Part shown: piece by piece, positions 61,587 through 64,000 of the stretch | Numbering within the stretch: the first letter of the stretch is position 1 | Layout of the letters: the number at the start of each line of letters is the position of its first letter | Assembly: GCF_902706285.1 (NCBI RefSeq) | Contig: NZ_CACSKD010000003.1 | Span: forward strand, 310,001-374,000 | Reading direction: 5' to 3' | Length of the DNA stretch: 64,000 nt | Source of the DNA: Rhizobium sp. 18055 | GTDB lineage: Bacteria > Pseudomonadota > Alphaproteobacteria > Rhizobiales > Rhizobiaceae | The notes under the pieces: generated by a model | The model's input: the letters and a program-made list of their open reading frames with translations, nothing else | Told to the model about the DNA's origin: nothing | Database searches by the model: none | Translations under genes and position numbers: made by a program

Positions 61587-62231
61587 CTAGATTTCGTCCA
61601 TGAAGGCGTCGAGAAAGTCCCGCAGCCGCTTGTCGCGTTCGGCCGCCAGTGCACGACCGGCTGCAGTCTTGAAGCCATCGGCCAGCTTGAACAGCTTGGT
61701 CTGGAAATGGTCGATGACGTAGCGTTTGTCGTCAAGAGGGCGGTTGCCTGCAGCCGGGTCGAGGGGATCGTAGAGCGAGGATGCCATGCGCCCCCCAATA
61801 TAGAAACACCGTCCGGCACCGACCATGCCGATTGCATCCAGCCGGTCGGCATCCTGCAGGATCTTTGCCTCAAGCGTCTGAGGGTCGATATTGGCCGAGA
61901 AGCTGTGCGTGAGAACGGCATGGGCAACGGCAGCGATATCCGCCTGAGGCCAGCCGAGAGCGCCAAGCACTCCTGATGCCTTCTCCGCGGCAAGGGCCGA
62001 AGCCTGCGCGCGCAGCGGCGAGTTCTTCTCGACCGCCACACAGTCATGTAGCAAAACGGCCGCAGCAAGAACGCGGGCATCACCGCCTTCGTGTGCCTGG
62101 ATGCGCATCGCGTTCTTGAAGACGCGCAGAATATGCGCGAGATCATGCGAACCGTCATCGCCTTCGTGCGAATGTGGAATTAGCGCTGTCGCAAGCGTTT
62201 CGAAAGGATGGAAGGCCTGAGCCTCATTCAT
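61587..62231 (-). CDS. HD-domain phosphohydrolase
   Basis: 214 residues, a single HD domain of the YedJ type. Metal motif: GSHDLAHILRV (His-Asp and the first His) then LAAAVLLHDCV (His-Asp), and the final Asp in ILQDADRLDAIG. The start at 62231 is chosen; the longer frame runs into the neighbouring gene. The product is a predicted nucleotide or phosphate-ester hydrolase, substrate unknown. It is 11 bases upstream of the MOSC gene and could share a transcript with it. Confidence 0.9.
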   Translation of the reverse strand: MNEAQAFHPFETLATALIPHSHEGDDGSHDLAHILRVFKNAMRIQAHEGGDARVLAAAVLLHDCVAVEKNSPLRAQASALAAEKASGVLGALGWPQADIAAVAHAVLTHSFSANIDPQTLEAKILQDADRLDAIGMVGAGRCFYIGGRMASSLYDPLDPAAGNRPLDDKRYVIDHFQTKLFKLADGFKTAAGRALAAERDKRLRDFLDAFMDEI

Positions 62232-62301
62232 GGTAACACCGAGGCTCTGAGAGAGATAGCCTCTCTTAGAGCCACCGGCTTCGAGTCGCAACGTTGCAGC
62301 G

Positions 62302-64000
62302 TCAAACCGCCAGGGCATTCCCCGTTGGCCGTGGCCGTGAAAGCAACTGCGGCACATCGGCAGCCGGACGCGGTGGGCTGATGTAATAACCCTGGATCTC
62401 GTCGCATGCTTCCTGTGCCAGCAGCTCCAGTTGCGGGGCCGTCTCGACGCCCTCAACGGTCACCCGCATGCCAAGTGCATCGCCAAGCAGAATGATGGCG
62501 CGCATGATCGCAAAGGCTTCCTTGTTGTCCTCGATATCGTTGACGAACGTCTTGTCGATCTTGATCTTGTCGAACGGGAAGCTGCTCAGATAGCTGAGCG
62601 ATGAATAGCCGGTGCCGAAATCATCCATGGCGATGCGAATGCCGCGCTGCCTCAGGGCGTGAAGGATCGGCAATGCTTCTTCGCGGTTCTCCATCAACAC
62701 GCTCTCGGTAATCTCGATCTCCAGGCGGCTTGGGGACAGCTGGGAAGCCGACAACGCTGCCGAGACATCATCCTCCAGATCGCCAAGGGTAAACTGGATG
62801 GCCGACACGTTGACGGCAACCTTGATGCCTTCCGGCCAGGTCGCCGCATCCATGCAGGCGCGCTTCAGCACCCAGCGGCCGATATCGACGATAAGGCCGA
62901 CTTCCTCTGCCAGCGGAATGAACTCCAGCGGTGCAATCCGGCCGCGGGTCGCATGGTTCCAGCGGATCAGCGCTTCGAAGCCGGAGATCCGCTGTTCTGC
63001 CATGTCGTAGAGCGGTTGATAGTGCAGTTCGAACTCCTGGTTGGCGACCGCCCTGCGAAGGTCGGCCTCCAGCGCATGGCGGGCCTCGAGCTGCGCTTCC
63101 ATCTCCGAAGTAAAGAAGCGTTCCCCCCGCCTGCCGCCGCTCTTGGCATGTGAGAGCGCGACGCCTGCGTGCTTCAGGAGCACATCGGTATCCATGCCGT
63201 CTTTCGGGCTGAAGGCGATACCCATGGACACGCTGAGTTCGACTGCCTTGTCGCCGCGGCAGAAAGGCTCTGAAAGTTCCCGCCGGATCTGATCGGCAAG
63301 CGCCGTCACGTTCAATGGTTGCTGGCGCCCGCATTGCAGAATGGCAAACTCGTCGGACCCGAGGCGCGCAAGCGTATTGCCCGGCCCGGCGGAGGCGCGC
63401 AGCCGATCGGCCACCTGCCGCAGGATCTTGTCGCCGGCCGACACGCCGAGCGTATTGTTGACCGATTTGAACCGGTCGAGGTTGAGATGAATGAGTGCGA
63501 TCTGCTCGTCGGGCTTGCGGGCGGCGAGCGCCGCATCGAGCCGGTCACGAAAGCTGATGCGGTTCGGCAGGCCGGTGAGGGGGTCGTGATGCGCCAGAAA
63601 GGCAATGCGCTCGGCAGCCTTGCGATCCTCGGTAATGTCGGCATGGATCGAGATATTGCTTCCATCGGCAAGCACCGTCACGACGCTTTGAATAATCCGG
63701 CCGTCATTCATCACCCACTCGCGCCGGCGAATGCGTCCGTTTCCCCGCCCGGCATCGCGCGAGGCGGTCAGCACCTCCGATTTCTCGGCGCCCGCAATCT
63801 TCGCGATCAGGCTGCCGATGGACGTGCCGGGTGTCGTGTCCTGCTCGGCAAAACCGAACAATTGCTGGAAACGGATGTTGGAGACGATCAACCGCTGGTT
63901 TGTATCGAAAAGACTGAGGCCCAGCGGCAGGTGATTGAGAACGACCTCGAAGAGGCGGCGCTGCTCCGCAAGAAAGCTGTTGGCTGCAGACAGGGCAGTG
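62302..64000 (-). CDS. PAS-GGDEF-EAL cyclic-di-GMP protein, 5' end beyond the window
   Basis: The frame is open to the right edge, so the N-terminus is missing; at least 565 residues are inside. Domains in order: PAS (FEVVLNHLPLGLSLFDTNQR near the edge), GGDEF-like domain whose signature reads GSDEF (in ARLGSDEFAIL), and an EAL domain with all key residues: EALIRW, NVSAIQF, EITES, DDFGTGYSSL, KIDKTFV, and E-x-x-E in VEGVETAPQ, ending QGYYISPP. Predicted active c-di-GMP phosphodiesterase, with the GGDEF part possibly regulatory. It is 71 bases upstream of the HD gene. Confidence 0.9.
   Translation of the reverse strand, partial: TALSAANSFLAEQRRLFEVVLNHLPLGLSLFDTNQRLIVSNIRFQQLFGFAEQDTTPGTSIGSLIAKIAGAEKSEVLTASRDAGRGNGRIRRREWVMNDGRIIQSVVTVLADGSNISIHADITEDRKAAERIAFLAHHDPLTGLPNRISFRDRLDAALAARKPDEQIALIHLNLDRFKSVNNTLGVSAGDKILRQVADRLRASAGPGNTLARLGSDEFAILQCGRQQPLNVTALADQIRRELSEPFCRGDKAVELSVSMGIAFSPKDGMDTDVLLKHAGVALSHAKSGGRRGERFFTSEMEAQLEARHALEADLRRAVANQEFELHYQPLYDMAEQRISGFEALIRWNHATRGRIAPLEFIPLAEEVGLIVDIGRWVLKRACMDAATWPEGIKVAVNVSAIQFTLGDLEDDVSAALSASQLSPSRLEIEITESVLMENREEALPILHALRQRGIRIAMDDFGTGYSSLSYLSSFPFDKIKIDKTFVNDIEDNKEAFAIMRAIILLGDALGMRVTVEGVETAPQLELLAQEACDEIQGYYISPPRPAADVPQLLSRPRPTGNALAV

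Overview
The window is a chromosomal segment of an alphaproteobacterium of the Rhizobiaceae, of the Rhizobium/Agrobacterium/Ensifer kind. Supporting signs are the iolR-iolC-iolD-iolE-iolB inositol cluster with an IolC fused to a DUF2090 aldolase domain, a RopA-type rhizobial porin, the rpoZ-rsh-acpS-lepB-rnc-era-recO backbone, paired rhizobial PilZ proteins, GC-rich coding DNA, and RIME-like palindromes in intergenic spacers. I see no phage, insertion sequence, CRISPR array, rRNA or plasmid function. Most of the window is ordinary core genome.

Layout. 1-7.8 kb: aminopeptidase N (cut by the left edge), a soluble chemoreceptor-tip/Cache protein, a DMT exporter, an unknown 299-residue protein, a small ORF, a family 4 type uracil-DNA glycosylase and a YegD-like Hsp70. 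7.9-12.3 kb: RND pump and its adaptor. 12.4-20.9 kb: an SDR-like protein with a broken active site, ETF-ubiquinone oxidoreductase, MgtE, a quinone oxidoreductase divergent from an HxlR regulator, an MFS exporter and a lipid kinase. 20.9-23.8 kb: a divergent glutamylpolyamine synthetase/polyamine aminotransferase pair. 23.8-27.3 kb: a membrane glycosylation cluster (GT39, GT2, flippase-like). 27.3-34.4 kb: AMP nucleosidase and many small proteins (DUF2147, Sel1, two PilZ, DUF2177, host-attachment, glyoxalase-like), plus a HisC-like aminotransferase.

34.4-44.1 kb: myo-inositol catabolism. IolB, IolE, IolD and IolC would take 2-keto-myo-inositol to 5-dehydro-2-deoxygluconate 6-phosphate and, through the DUF2090 domain, probably on to aldol cleavage. 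IolR (RpiR family) lies upstream, and a Gfo/Idh/MocA dehydrogenase is divergent from it. Three sites resembling the published S. meliloti IolR motif (GGAA-N6-TTCC) sit at the iolR and iolC promoters. Every spacer between iolB, iolE, iolD and iolC carries a palindromic repeat. A ferredoxin-reductase-like flavoprotein and tRNA-Ser(GCU) follow.

44.8-64 kb: porin, hydrolase, lytic transglycosylase, then dapA, smpB, a NYN protein, rpoZ, rsh, DUF3563, DUF2062, acpS, lepB, rnc, era, a Crp/Fnr regulator, a single-domain response regulator and recO. After these come MOSC and HD proteins and a PAS-GGDEF-EAL protein cut by the right edge.

I did not find a convincing new multi-gene system. The best leads are the iol operators and spacer repeats, a terminator-like hairpin directly in front of the Crp/Fnr gene, the degenerate active site of the SDR-like protein, loss of iron-sulfur ligands in the uracil-DNA glycosylase, the inverted chemoreceptor architecture, and the membrane glycosylation cluster.
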